This document shows, one piece after another, positions 32,694 to 42,773 of a DNA stretch of 64,000 bases. This DNA comes from Euphorbia lathyris. Lineage: Eukaryota > Streptophyta > Magnoliopsida > Malpighiales > Euphorbiaceae. Location of the stretch: assembly GCF_963576675.1 (NCBI RefSeq), contig NC_088919.1, forward strand, positions 47,452,501 to 47,516,500. The letters run 5' to 3'. Made by a program: the position numbers and the translations under genes. The stretch's first letter is position 1. The number at the start of each line of letters is the position of its first letter. The notes beneath the pieces were generated by a model. That model did no database searches. It worked only from the letters and a program-made list of their open reading frames with translations, and was not told the origin of the DNA.

Positions 32694-33366
32694 ACGCGGG
32701 GTGTGAAGGGGCCACGCCACACGTATCCCTCCCCCTGTTGTTATTTCATACAAAATTGGTGAGATACGCGTGGCGTAAACAGGGATACGCCACGCGTATG
32801 GGACCTCATGTCCCTTTTTTATGACAAAAAGGGCAGGGACACGGGGCGTAAATGAGGTTACGCCCCGCGTAAACGGACGAAAGATGAAGAATTTTTTTTG
32901 GTCATTTTCTGGTTTTTTTGGATTTATGAGTGTTTAATGATTTTTAATCATTTTATGATTTTTAATTTTTTTTTTATTAATTTGTAATTAAGAGGGTAGT
33001 TAATGAAAATTTATTATGGAGGGAAGTTAAAGATTTAAATTTGATATGATGGAGTTTGATTGGGTGGAAGAGGAGGTGGAGTGTGGAAGTGGAAAAGGTG
33101 TATAGGGAAGAGGAGTGATTGGAAGTTGGAGGGATGGGGAGTTGCCATGGGGAGTTGTGATTCACAACTCCCCGAGGATACGCGCGGCGTACCCTGTGAT
33201 ACGCCCCGCGTGTCCTCCACGTGGCATTTATTAAAAAGAGTTCGTTTTTTTAGGGAAAGCGTACGCGGGGCGTAAATTTAGGTACGCCGCGCGTGGTGTG
33301 TCCTTTATTAAGTAAAAAGGGCAGACACACAACTACGCGGGGCGCAATGGGTTGTACGCCCCGCGT
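32694..33366. repeat. Box cluster upstream of env-like ORF, unit 1 (6 inverted pairs)
   Basis: Pairs of ACGCGGGGCGT-like then ACGCCCCGCGT-like boxes start at 32694/32714, 32765/32786, 32839/32860, 33180/33201, 33263/33284 and 33335/33356. Start-to-start distances are 20, 21, 21, 21, 21 and 21. Confidence 0.9.
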
Positions 33367-33593
33367 ATTTCAAGATTTTGGATTAATGTGGGATTTGTTT
33401 TTCTTTTGATTTTATGAAAATAAAAGAAAATGGGAGACAATAAAATAAAGCAAAAGATGAAGATAAAATCACAATAATGCAAAAAATAAAGAGAAAGAAA
33501 TAACGTTTATAATACATATAGACAAATGGTTCGAGGGATTCAAACCGATGCTACGTTTTGAGTCGAAGTAGCTCGACTTTCTTGTATGGCGGC

Positions 33594-35103
33594 TTATTGC
33601 AAGACGTCCGCGTTGGAGCTTGATGGGTCCGAACTCCTATTGTTGAGGAGCGTTATCGCTTGCCCGGATTCCCTATTCTTACCCCGCGGATTTTGTTCAG
33701 TGTTTGCCGGGAGGGTTCCTAGTGGCCTTTCTTGTTGTTGACGGTTCAGGTGGGCCACCTGGCGGCTAAGATCCCTACAAAACACTTCGCTATCGGAAAG
33801 ACGGGTTAATATGTCCTTCAACAAGGACGTGACCAATTGGTCGTGTACATTGTTGGAAGGTGGAGCGTTTCGATTGCCGGGCGCGGCTTGTGATTGCCCG
33901 AGCCCGTTTTCCCGAAATTCTTGCTCAAAGCCAGATGGGGGGCCTCAACACGTTATTATTGTTGCCATATGATAAGTTCGGGTGTTGGTACCGAGGCCTC
34001 CATCCGCTGTTATTATTATTATTATTGTGGTGAGAATAGGAGTTCGGATGGGAATTATACCTTTGGTTACCTCCTATATAACTTACGTTTTCGGCATCGC
34101 CGGCGAAGGGGCTACCGATTTGGCAATTAAATGCATCATGGTCTCCACCACAGTGAGTGCACATCATGACCTGTACACTTTTATTGAGGCTTAATTGGGC
34201 GATCAACGAGTCAAGCTTCTTGTTCATTTCATCTATGGAGCTTTTCGGAGCCTCTTTCTCCACAGCGAATGTCTGGTGTCGCGACGGGCCGGCAAGCCGA
34301 TCCTCTTGCCATTGCACACTTTTCCTTGCGAGCTCATGAATGAGATCGTAGGCCTCACTAGCTGACTTCCGAAATAGATCCCCACCTGCAGCGGAATCAA
34401 CAGTCGCACGGTTAGTGGGAGTTAACCCGTGGTAAAAAGTGCTTATCAAGTCGTGCTTTGGGATGTCATGGTGGGGGAAGTTTCGAAGCAACTTCCGGAA
34501 TCTAGCCCAAGATGCGTGAAGGGCCTCGCATTCCAACTGCCTGAAGGATGTGATATCGGTCCGTAACTTGACTGTTTTGGACGGCGAAAAATAGTAGGAA
34601 AGGAACTCCTTTTCGAGCTCTTCCCATGACGTGATGGATCCCGCTTCCAATGAGTGTAGCCATTCCAACGCTTGTCCTGTCAATGAAAAAGGAAACAATT
34701 TCAGTCTCACAGCCTCAATGGGAACACCATTTTGCCGAGAGGTATCGGCACATATAAGAAATTTATCTAAATGTTCATTGGGGTTCTCATGGAGTTCCCC
34801 TCTGAATTGACCGCATTGTTGTATCAGTTGGATCATTCCGGTCTTGATCTCGTATGTGTTGGCCGGGATCGTGGGAGCGACAATGCCGTTATGATTTTGG
34901 GGACGATGCGGCGCAATGATCTCCATCATCGAACGCGTATCATTGGCCCCGCGGATGTTGTTCACGTGTGGCCTTGGGTTTCCGTTGGGTTGGTTGACCT
35001 CGGCGTTGGGGTTTGCCATTCTTTCTCTACGTAACCTACAAAGAGTACGTTCAATTTCGAGATCAATAGGTACGAGAGAATCACTTTTAGATCGGGTGTG
35101 CAT
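33594..35103 (-). pseudogene. Athila-like gag, unit 1 (one frameshift)
   Basis: Same protein as the intact copy at 41109-42614. An extra G in a G-run near 33938-33943 shifts the frame after NNNNVLRPP; the C-terminal part continues in another frame to 33594 (ending SSSNADVLQ). Everything before that is open. See the intact copy for domains. Confidence 0.85.
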
Positions 35104-35238
35104 AAAGTAAAACAAGTATAAAAGAATTATCAACAAGAAAGAATAGTGTTAGCTAACGTATATATAAACAATTTATACAAAAAGAATGCTTAAACTAACA
35201 ATGAAACGTTTTTGTCTAATATTGTAGGAAATTATAAA

Positions 35239-35256
35239 TCCCCGGCAACGGCGCCA
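35239..35256 (-). promoter_or_regulatory. Primer binding site, tRNA-Asp type, unit 1
   Basis: The minus strand reads TGGCGCCGTTGCCGGGGA, complementary to the 3' end of plant tRNA-Asp, six bases after the LTR end. This fixes the element orientation as minus. The plus-strand copy of the tRNA end is not a tRNA gene. Confidence 0.9.
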
Positions 35257-35262
35257 AAAACT

Positions 35263-37077
35263 TGATGCGTAAAATCTAGGTGTAGAGATTTTCTATGACG
35301 ATTAAATGTGTATTGCGATGAATGTGCTATGTCTATGGATGTAGTCTTTATAAATTGCTCTTAACTCTACTAGACGCTACGACTACTTAGGGGCAAGTGT
35401 ACCCCGTCGTATCAAGTAATAATCCGGTTAAGACCGGGTATCGAATCCACGGGATTTATAATTACAAGTATTAGACGACTCGGTTTCGTATGTTATTTAA
35501 GCGGTAATTACTTTGGGGTTAAGTAAGACACAACTACACACTATTCCTCACTATTGGCGACACAGATTTATGTAGCTAAAACTCTATGAAGTGGGGTGAA
35601 TATGATAAGTTATAACAATGATAAATAATGACCCTAAATGTATACGGATAATAGTTTACTCTTGCAAAGACGACCAAGTGTAGTAGAACCGACCCGTGAA
35701 GCACTTAGACTACGTGATTCCTAGTCAATGCGTGTCTAATGCGGGGGAATTAGAAACTAGGGCCCGTAAGTTCCGTGGCTTGTCAATTCCTACGGTTTCC
35801 GGTTTGTCACTTCCGGTAAGGCAACACCTATATAACACCCTAAAGATAGCCTGAATGGCGGCGGTAATCGCGTTTTCCTACACAAGAATCAATTATCAAT
35901 ATCAAAACAAGCAATAAACATTAACACATAAAGGGAAATAGAGGTTATAAATCATCAATTATAAATATGGAAAGTGATTAGATGAAATACAACCAAGCCT
36001 AGTACATAGGAAGAGTACAAGCTAATTAGCAAGTAAAAAGGGAGAATCCGCCCTTGGAACTAGCTAACCGGACTCAAAGCCGTCTCCTAGGTCGTGGAGG
36101 TGGAACTCTTGAGCTTGGTGACGAATGGTGGAACGGAACGTAAATGAAACGCCGGAACAACGAACAAGCTCTCGAAGGGGAGAGTTTAACTTACAAAATT
36201 GTATCTAAATTGAAAGGAAAGAAAAGAGTATAGTGTAGCTCTCTAGTATGTAATTGGTATCAAATGAAGTTCAAGAGCTTCTTATTTATAGACATCAAGC
36301 AAGGGCAGTTTTGTAATTTCACAAAGCACAAGTATGGAGCAGCATTATTTGGTGCAGAAATCCCATGATACGCCTCGCGTAAATTGGTCTACGCCCCGCG
36401 TAAATGCCCATTCCGTCAGAAATCTTCTGCATGTGGACCAATTCGTTTTCTTGTTGACTCAAGTACGCCTTGCGTAGAGGATTATATGCCCCGCGTGTTT
36501 GAGTCTCTGGAGTTTTATTGCCTGAATTGGTGCCTTTACGCCGTGTGTAGCTGAAGTACGCCCCGCGTAAAAGAGTCTCTGATCTTTTTATGTTGAAGAA
36601 CTGCCTTTTACGCCCCGCGTATATAGTGGTACGCACCGCGTAGGTATAGTTGACTCTGGGAGACAATGCAGTCTGACTTTCAGGATTAGGCCAATTATTG
36701 CCGATATGTGTCATACGCCCCGCGTAGTGTGTCATACGCCCCGCGTATGCTGAGTCAGTTCCACATAGTGCCTGCGGATAAGGCAATTATTTCTGGCACA
36801 ATGTTTTACGCCCCGCGTACAGGATAATACGCCCCGCGTATTGAGTGGATTTTTGCTCCTTTCTCGTACCTGAAATACAAATCTTGAGAGCCGAGTTAGC
36901 TTGACGTTTTTATTTCCTAAACTAATCAAAAACGAGGAAAATAAACTAAAAGTACGAGATTTATTTTTATTTCTTTCTTTATCAAAAACACTTTATTTTT
37001 ATAATTTAAACTTATTTATTTTACCAGAAATCATCCCGTAAATCACACTAAAAGATAGGGGTAAAATGCCCCTATCA
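35263..37077 (-). mobile_element. Athila-like LTR1 (1815 bp)
   Basis: On the minus strand it begins TGATAGGGGCATTTTACCCC and ends ACGCATCA. TATA box (minus TATAAATAA) at 36282-36290. Twelve boxes in six direct pairs lie 80-560 bp upstream of it. It serves as 3' LTR of the middle element and 5' LTR of the truncated unit 1. Confidence 0.9.
36370..36839. repeat. LTR1 box cluster (6 direct pairs)
   Basis: Boxes of the form ACGCCCCGCGT, same orientation within each pair, start at 36370/36391, 36465/36486, 36538/36558, 36610/36631, 36715/36736 and 36808/36829 (distances 21, 21, 20, 21, 21, 21). Pairs follow each other at 72-105 bp. Confidence 0.92.
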
Positions 37078-37088
37078 AACCTCCTCGG
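37078..37088 (-). promoter_or_regulatory. Polypurine tract of the middle element
   Basis: The minus strand reads CCGAGGAGGTT directly before the LTR start TGATAGGGG. The same sequence lies right of LTR2 (44587-44597). Confidence 0.6.
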
Positions 37089-38540
37089 ACTTTAAAGTTT
37101 TACTTGTCCTCAAGTAAAAGAAATCGAAAGACAAGGGATTGAGAAAATTAAGAAACAAACCGAAGGTTGGTTTTGCCAAGTGCGTGATTTCAAAGTTATG
37201 GTTTTGTGTAAAGGTTTCGGTAAGTACCTACGCAAACAATTGAGTACGAAACTTGTTTGAAACCTCCATGATCAAGATTTAATAGGCCATATTAACGGGG
37301 GTTGATTATCTTTTGAGAACCCGATAGTACCTCACCAAGGGATTTCGCTCTTACGCTCAATCTTAGGTGGGTCGGTGTTTTATCACTCTTCTTTGCACTT
37401 ACTCGAGATCATGTTGAATTTGCATTTTCATCCGAGTTTTTCCTCCTAAAATATGGTTAGGCGATATTAAAAATGAACCCGGAGGGGGGGTTGTAATGTG
37501 GGTGGCTTCTTTAGTGGTTAGTGTAAAGGAACTCGAGTTCAAAAATACCGTTTGCGATTGCACCGTATCATATTTCAGCCTTGGAGAATTTTTTCAAAAT
37601 ATACTCCAAAATTGCTCGGGTGGAGTTTGAGAATGCCTTTTTATTTTTATTGTATCCTTTGTTTTCATAGAGGCACAAAAACAATATTTTGAGAGTCTAT
37701 GGTGTTCATTTGCTAAGGCTGTGACTTATTTTGGGTAATTCGGGTGCAACTTGGTTGTGTCGGTATTTGAACAAGAGGAAAAAGGGTTAAATGTTAAAAG
37801 GGTATTAACAAAAAAAAGTGGGTTAATAGGCTCGAAGGGGTTTCCTAATGTTTAATGAAAACGAGAAAAATAAATTAAGAAAAATTAGCCTAAGTGGGTT
37901 CGGTTTATCATCTATTGCCTTTTTACCAAAAATAAGTGTACTTAACCCGGTATTGGATGCAAATTCTATGAGTCGAGTGAAGTCAAAGCTCTCGAAAAAT
38001 TGTGAAAGAATTAGAGTTCTCGTACGAACTCTTTTTGGCTCAAAAATACCTCACAAAGATTCGGGTTCAAATTGTGTACTATCAAGTTTTCGCTAAATTC
38101 TCAACTATCCCGTTTTTATTGCCTTTTCAAAGTTCATTATGGAGATAACATTTGGGTTAATATTCAATGTCTTAGTTTAGTACTAACCTAAGCTTTGCAC
38201 AAATTCCCTAATTTCAAAACCAAGACTAAAATTTCTTCATCGAATCATTCCTTTATGTTCCGACACTTTTATTTTTGATGACAATTAACGGAACTTTAAT
38301 TAATTTCCGAAGGAGGGATAGCATGTCGGGAAAATTTAAAAGAGTCAATAAATTAGTTTAATTATTTTGTTTATTTTATTTTTATTTTTGTTTTTGTTTG
38401 TGCAAACCAAACTTAAAAGTGCGGGGTTGCACGTCCCTCCGCGTTATTTAAAATGACGCCTATTCCAAGAGCGTCGCAAAAAGAAACTAAAACAAAAACA
38501 AAAATAAAGCTAAGGAAGGAAAAGAGGACCCTTAGTGGTC
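37089..38540 (-). other. Non-coding 3' region of the middle element
   Basis: About 1.45 kb between the envelope-like ORF and the 3' LTR. It is nearly identical to 44598-46050 but only short opposite-strand ORFs occur, none with coding features. Confidence 0.6.
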
Positions 38541-38547
38541 AGGGGTT

Positions 38548-38725
38548 ACGCGAGGCGTGCCCAGAGGGGCATCCCGCGTAACCAGTACGTTTTGTGGTGG
38601 TACTGGGCAGAGACTCAAATACGCGGGGCGCGGGAATTGGGCGCCCCGCATGTTTGAGTTTCTGGACCTTTTTTTAATCATAAAAACGAGGGGACGCGGG
38701 GCGTGCCATGGGGTATGCCCTGCGT
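38548..38725. repeat. Box cluster behind env-like ORF, middle unit (3 inverted pairs)
   Basis: Pairs start at 38548/38569, 38621/38641 and 38694/38715, G-centred box first, C-centred second, spacing 21, 20 and 21. Confidence 0.85.
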
Positions 38726-38868
38726 GGCTTTATTACAAACAGCAAAAATAAACGCAAAAACAGCACGAAACATAAACGGAAAGTACTAATATATTAAAAA
38801 TAAAAAGATAGTACATGAAACATCAAAACAGCAAAACAAAAGAAGATGAAAACACAAAGAAAATGGAA

Positions 38869-40062
38869 TTATGGTTGAGATGGAGGTGGAGTGCCATGGA
38901 GGTTGAAGTATGAGGCGAAGGAGTTGGTGAGGGCATCAAAGCGAGCATCGAGGTGAACCCGATCCTCACGTTGTTGGGCTTCGATTGAGTCGAAGCGGGT
39001 GTTGAGGGTGGCGAATTGAGAGTCATAATGAACCCGGTCCCGGCGTTGGTTATCCTCCAAGATATCCAATCGAGCATAAATGGCATTGAAGTCATGGTTG
39101 GGTGGGGGGCTGAAATTGAGGCCCAAATCCGAATCCGAACCCCCTTCCTCGTTGGCCTGAGCCGCCCCCGAAGTCTCTCCCGGGCCCGAAGTGGAATGGT
39201 TAAGGGACTTAAAAGCATTTTTCTCCACGGGCCTAGGCAAAAGGCTGGGGAGGCGAGCAAGGGTAGCCTCGCCAAGAGCGGAAGTGGCGAAAAGAGTGAC
39301 TAGATGGCCCAGCCCGATCTTGCCCCGCTTTCGGGTGGAAATATGGTGGAGTTGGACGGCCACAAGATAAGAGAGGTCATAGGCACAGTTGTTGACACAA
39401 TAATAGAGTGCCAAAAGTTCGTCCTTGTGAACCTTGGTGGATTCCGTCTTCCCCAAAAAGTAGACGGAGATGAAGCGGTGGAGAAGTTGGAGGATTGGAT
39501 CACGAATGAGAGCGGGGCGGAGGTTGGAGACGTCATAATCCTCGGACCCGGTGATGGAGGTCCAAAAATCACGAGCGGAAACCTCCTCGGGCCAATGGGA
39601 GATACCGTTTTCCGCTTGTTTGGTAAAGTGAGTGCGGAGCCATGGGGTATAAATGGTGAAGGGGTGGTTATGAAGGCGGAAATTGAAGAGGGCAGCACCG
39701 GGGACATTGTTAGAGGTGAGGGTGGTGTAAAACTCCAAAACTAAGGAGGGGTAGATGCGGTGTCTTGCCAGAAAATGATCGTACCAAGAGAGAGCACGGA
39801 GGCGCTCTACGAAGGCCTCGCTAAGACCGAAATGGTCAAGGGTGTTCCGCTCTATGTATGAAAGTTCCATAAAGTGGGCAGCGGACAGTGTCTGGTAGTG
39901 CTCGGCCTCCCCCTCGGTTAGGAGATGAAAAGGGGCCCGGTGTAGGCGGGTAAGAGGTGGAGTTCCCTCCCGTGGAGGGGATTGTTAGTTTTGTGCGGAA
40001 CGGGAGGAACGAGCCCGTGTGGACCGTGGGGGGCGTATGTCGGTGACTCTCTTTCTTGCCAT
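38869..40062 (-). pseudogene. Envelope-like (ATHILA ORF-1-like) ORF, middle unit
   Basis: The frame starts with MARKRVTDIRPP at 40062 and runs about 397 codons to 38869, with one TAA at codon 26 that unit 3 shares. The open part after the stop has its first Met at 39870 (333 residues: MELSYIERNTLDHFGL). The globular part (about residues 65-270) shows the plant transposon/ATHILA ORF-1 pattern with RHRIYPSLVLEFYTTL and HWPEEVSARDFW. The last 100 residues form heptad-like repeats (RLDILEDNQRRD, then RFDSIEAQQRED, then RFDALTNSF), a probable coiled coil. No membrane anchor is evident. An internal TATA box about 95 bp upstream suggests separate transcription. Family recognition is from pattern, function unknown. 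Confidence 0.72.
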
Positions 40063-40155
40063 GGCAATGGTGATAAATGGAGGAGGGTTGAGAGAAGATG
40101 GAAGAGTGTGATAAAGTTGGGAAAATGTGATGGAAGAAGAAGGAGAAAGAAGAGG

Positions 40156-40163
40156 TATATATA
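40156..40163 (-). promoter_or_regulatory. Internal TATA box upstream of env-like ORF, middle unit
   Basis: TATATATA (minus: CCCCCTATATATACC) about 95 bp before the ATG at 40062, preserved in unit 1 (32640-32647) and unit 3 (47853-47860). The inverted box pairs lie immediately upstream. Confidence 0.55.
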
Positions 40164-40209
40164 GGGGGAAAGTGGGGAATCCAAGCAAAGCTCGGATTCC
40201 CAGAGGGGT

Positions 40210-40881
40210 ACGCGGGGCGTGAAGGGGCCACGCCACACGTATCCCTCCCCCTGTTGTTATTTCATACAAAATTGGTGAGATACGCGTGGCGTAAACAGGG
40301 ATATGCCACGCGTATGGGACCTCCTGTCCCTTTTTTTTGATATAAAGGGCAGGGACGCGGGCGTAAATGAGGTTACGCCCCGCGTAAACGGACGAAAGAT
40401 GAAGAATTTTTTTTGGTCATTTTCTGGTTTTTTTGGATTTATGAGTGTTTAATGATTTTTAATCATTTTATGATTTTTAATATTTTTTTATTAATTTGTA
40501 ATTACGAGGGTAGTTAATGAAAATTTATTATGGAGAGAAGTTAAAGATTTAAATTTGAAATGATGGAGTTTGATTGGGTGGAAGAGGAGGTGGAGTGTGG
40601 AAGTGGAAAAGGTGTATATGGAAGAGGAGTGATTGGAAGTTGGAGGGATGGGGAGTTGCCATGGGGAGTTGTGATTCACAACTCCCCGAGGATACGCGCG
40701 GCGTACCCTGTGATACGCCCCGCGTGTCCTCCACGTGGCATTTATTAAAAAGAGTTCGTTTTTTTTAGGGAAAGCGTACGCGGGGCGTAAATTTAGGTAC
40801 GCCGCTCGTGGTGTGTCCTTTATTAAGTAAAAAGGGCAGACACACAACTACGCGGGGCGCAATGGGTTGTACGCCCCGCGT
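40210..40881. repeat. Box cluster upstream of env-like ORF, middle unit (6 inverted pairs)
   Basis: Pairs start at 40210/40230, 40282/40303, 40355/40375, 40694/40715, 40778/40799 and 40850/40871. In each, a G-centred box is followed by a C-centred box, giving potential 11-bp stems with about 10-nt loops. Confidence 0.92.
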
Positions 40882-41108
40882 ATTTCAAGATTTTGGATTA
40901 ATGTGGGATTTGTTTTTCTTTTGATTTTATGAAAATAAAAGAAAATGGGAGACAATAAAATAAAGCAAAAGATGAAGATAAAATCACAATAATGCAAAAA
41001 ATAAAGAGAAAGAAATAACGTTTATAATACATATAGACAAATGGTTCGAGGGATTCAAACCGATGCTACGTTTTGAGTCGAAGTAGCTCGACTTTCTTGT
41101 ATGGCGGC

Positions 41109-42614
41109 TTATTGCAAGATGTCCGCGTTGGAGCTTGACGGGTCCGAACTCCTATTGTTGAGGAGCGTTATCGCTTGCCCGGATTCCCTATTCTTACCCC
41201 ACGGATTTTGTTCAGTGTTTGCCGGGAGGGTTCCTAGTGGCCTTTCTTGTAGTTGACGGTTCAGGTGGGCCACCTGACGGCTAAGATCCCTACAAAACAC
41301 TTCGCTATCGGAAAGACGGGTTAATATGTCCTTCAATAAGGACGTGACCAATTGGTCGTGTACATTGTTGGAAGGTGGAGCGTTTCGATTGCCGGGCGCG
41401 GCTTGTGATTGCCCGAGCCCGTTTTCCCGAAATTCTTGCTCAAAGCCGGATGGGGGCCTCAACACGTTATTATTGTTGCCATATGATAAGTTCGGGTGTT
41501 GGTACCGAGGCCTCCATCCGCTATTATTATTATTATTGTGGTGAGAATAGGAGTTCGGATGGGAATTATACCTTTGGTTACCTCCTATATAACTTACGTT
41601 TTCGGCATCGCCGGCGAAGGGGCTACCGATTTGGCAATTAAACGCATCATGGTCTCCACCACAGTAAGTGCACATCATGACCTGTACACTTTTATTGAGG
41701 CTTAATTGGGCGATCAACGAGTCAAGCTTCTTGTTCATTTCAGCTATGGAGCTTTTCGGAGCCTCTTTCTCCACAGCGAATGTCTGGTGTCGCGACGGGC
41801 CGGCAAGCCGATCCTCTTGCCATTGCACACTTTTCCTTGCGAGCTCATGAATGAGCTCGTAGGCCTCACTAGCTGACTTCCCAAATAGATCCCCACCTGC
41901 AGCGGAATCAACAGTCGCACGGTTAGTGGGAGTTAACCCGTGGTAAAAAGTGCTTACCAAGTCGTGCTTTGGGATGTCATGGTGGGGGCAGTTTCGGAGC
42001 AACTTCCGGAATCTAGCCCAAGCTGCGTGAAGGGCCTCGCATTCCAACTGCCTAAAGGATGTGATATCGGTCCGTAACTTGACTGTTTTGGACGGCGAAA
42101 AATAGTAGGAAAGGAACTCCTTTTCGAGCTCTTCCCATGACATGATGGATCCCGCCTCCAATGAGTGTAGCCATTCCAACGCCTGTCCTGTCAATGAAAA
42201 AGGAAACAATTTCAGTCTCACAGCCTCAACGGGAACACCATTTTGCCGAGAGGTATCGGCACACATAAGAAATTTATCCAAATGTTCGTTGGGGTTCTCA
42301 TGGAGTTCCCCTCCGAATTGACCGCATTGTTGTATCAGTTGGATCATTCCGGTCTTGATCTCGTATGTGTTGGCCGGGATTGTGGGAGCGACAATGCCGT
42401 TACGATTTTGGGGACGATGCGGCGCAAGGATCTCCATCATCGAACGCGTATCATTGGCCCCGCGGATGTTGTTCACGTGTGGCCTTGGGTTTCCGTTGGG
42501 TTGGTTGACCTCGGCGTTGGGGTTTGCCATTCTTTCTCTACGTAACCTACAAAGAGTACGTTCAATTTCGAGATCAATAGGTACGAGAGAATCACTTTTA
42601 GATCGGGTGTGCAT
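41109..42614 (-). CDS. Athila-like Gag protein, intact (501 residues)
   Basis: Structural capsid/nucleocapsid polyprotein of the element. The start is taken at MHTRSKSDSL (42614), after an upstream in-frame MLIILLYLF extension that looks like untranslated leader. Residues about 85-260 are a Retrotrans_gag-type capsid domain (EHLDKFLMCADTS, LKLFPFSLTGQALEWL, FLSYYFSPSKTVKLR, CPHHDIPKHDLVSTFYHGL). A zinc knuckle C-x2-C-x3-H-x4-C (CTYCGGDHDAFNC) follows near residue 330, then an Asn-rich linker. It ends in DILQ. No protease follows. It is the only one of the three gag copies without a frameshift, so it could supply Gag for the family. Reverse transcription would need enzymes from an autonomous relative. 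Confidence 0.88.
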   Translation of the reverse strand: MHTRSKSDSLVPIDLEIERTLCRLRRERMANPNAEVNQPNGNPRPHVNNIRGANDTRSMMEILAPHRPQNRNGIVAPTIPANTYEIKTGMIQLIQQCGQFGGELHENPNEHLDKFLMCADTSRQNGVPVEAVRLKLFPFSLTGQALEWLHSLEAGSIMSWEELEKEFLSYYFSPSKTVKLRTDITSFRQLECEALHAAWARFRKLLRNCPHHDIPKHDLVSTFYHGLTPTNRATVDSAAGGDLFGKSASEAYELIHELARKSVQWQEDRLAGPSRHQTFAVEKEAPKSSIAEMNKKLDSLIAQLSLNKSVQVMMCTYCGGDHDAFNCQIGSPFAGDAENVSYIGGNQRYNSHPNSYSHHNNNNNSGWRPRYQHPNLSYGNNNNVLRPPSGFEQEFRENGLGQSQAAPGNRNAPPSNNVHDQLVTSLLKDILTRLSDSEVFCRDLSRQVAHLNRQLQERPLGTLPANTEQNPWGKNRESGQAITLLNNRSSDPSSSNADILQ

Positions 42615-42749
42615 AAAGTAAAACAAGTATAAAAGAATTATCAACAAGAAAGAATAGTGTTAGCTAACGTATATATAAACAATTTATACAAAAAGAATGC
42701 TTAAACTAACAATGAAACGTTTTTGTCTAATATTGTAGGAAATTATAAA

Positions 42750-42767
42750 TCCCCGGCAACGGCGCCA
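42750..42767 (-). promoter_or_regulatory. Primer binding site, tRNA-Asp type, middle unit
   Basis: Same 18-base match as at 35239-35256, six bases from LTR2. Confidence 0.9.
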
Positions 42768-42773
42768 AAAACT

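Noticed and set aside
35239..35256. Perfect 3' end of tRNA-Asp on the plus strand (three places)
   Set aside because: Only 18 bases match and they sit exactly next to an LTR; these are primer binding sites.
36319..36786. 155-residue minus-strand ORF with repeated YAGR words (also at 43829-44296 and 51198-51524)
   Set aside because: The repeats are translations of the 11-bp boxes in the LTR. Frame and length are not kept by selection and no start context or domain is seen.
36370..36839. Regularly repeated boxes as a possible CRISPR-like array
   Set aside because: The genome is a plant, boxes are 11 bp, come in pairs with 10-bp spacers and variable gaps; no cas genes and no leader.
37848..38096. 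82-residue ORF identical in two units (also 45357-45605)
   Set aside because: Identity reflects recent amplification of the whole unit. It lies on the strand opposite to the element, with low-complexity composition and no domain.
39304..39744. 146-residue plus-strand ORF opposite the envelope-like ORF
   Set aside because: Shadow of the minus-strand coding region; composition mirrors it and unit 3 differs freely.
41326..41850. Several plus-strand ORFs across gag
   Set aside because: Antisense shadows of the gag reading frame.
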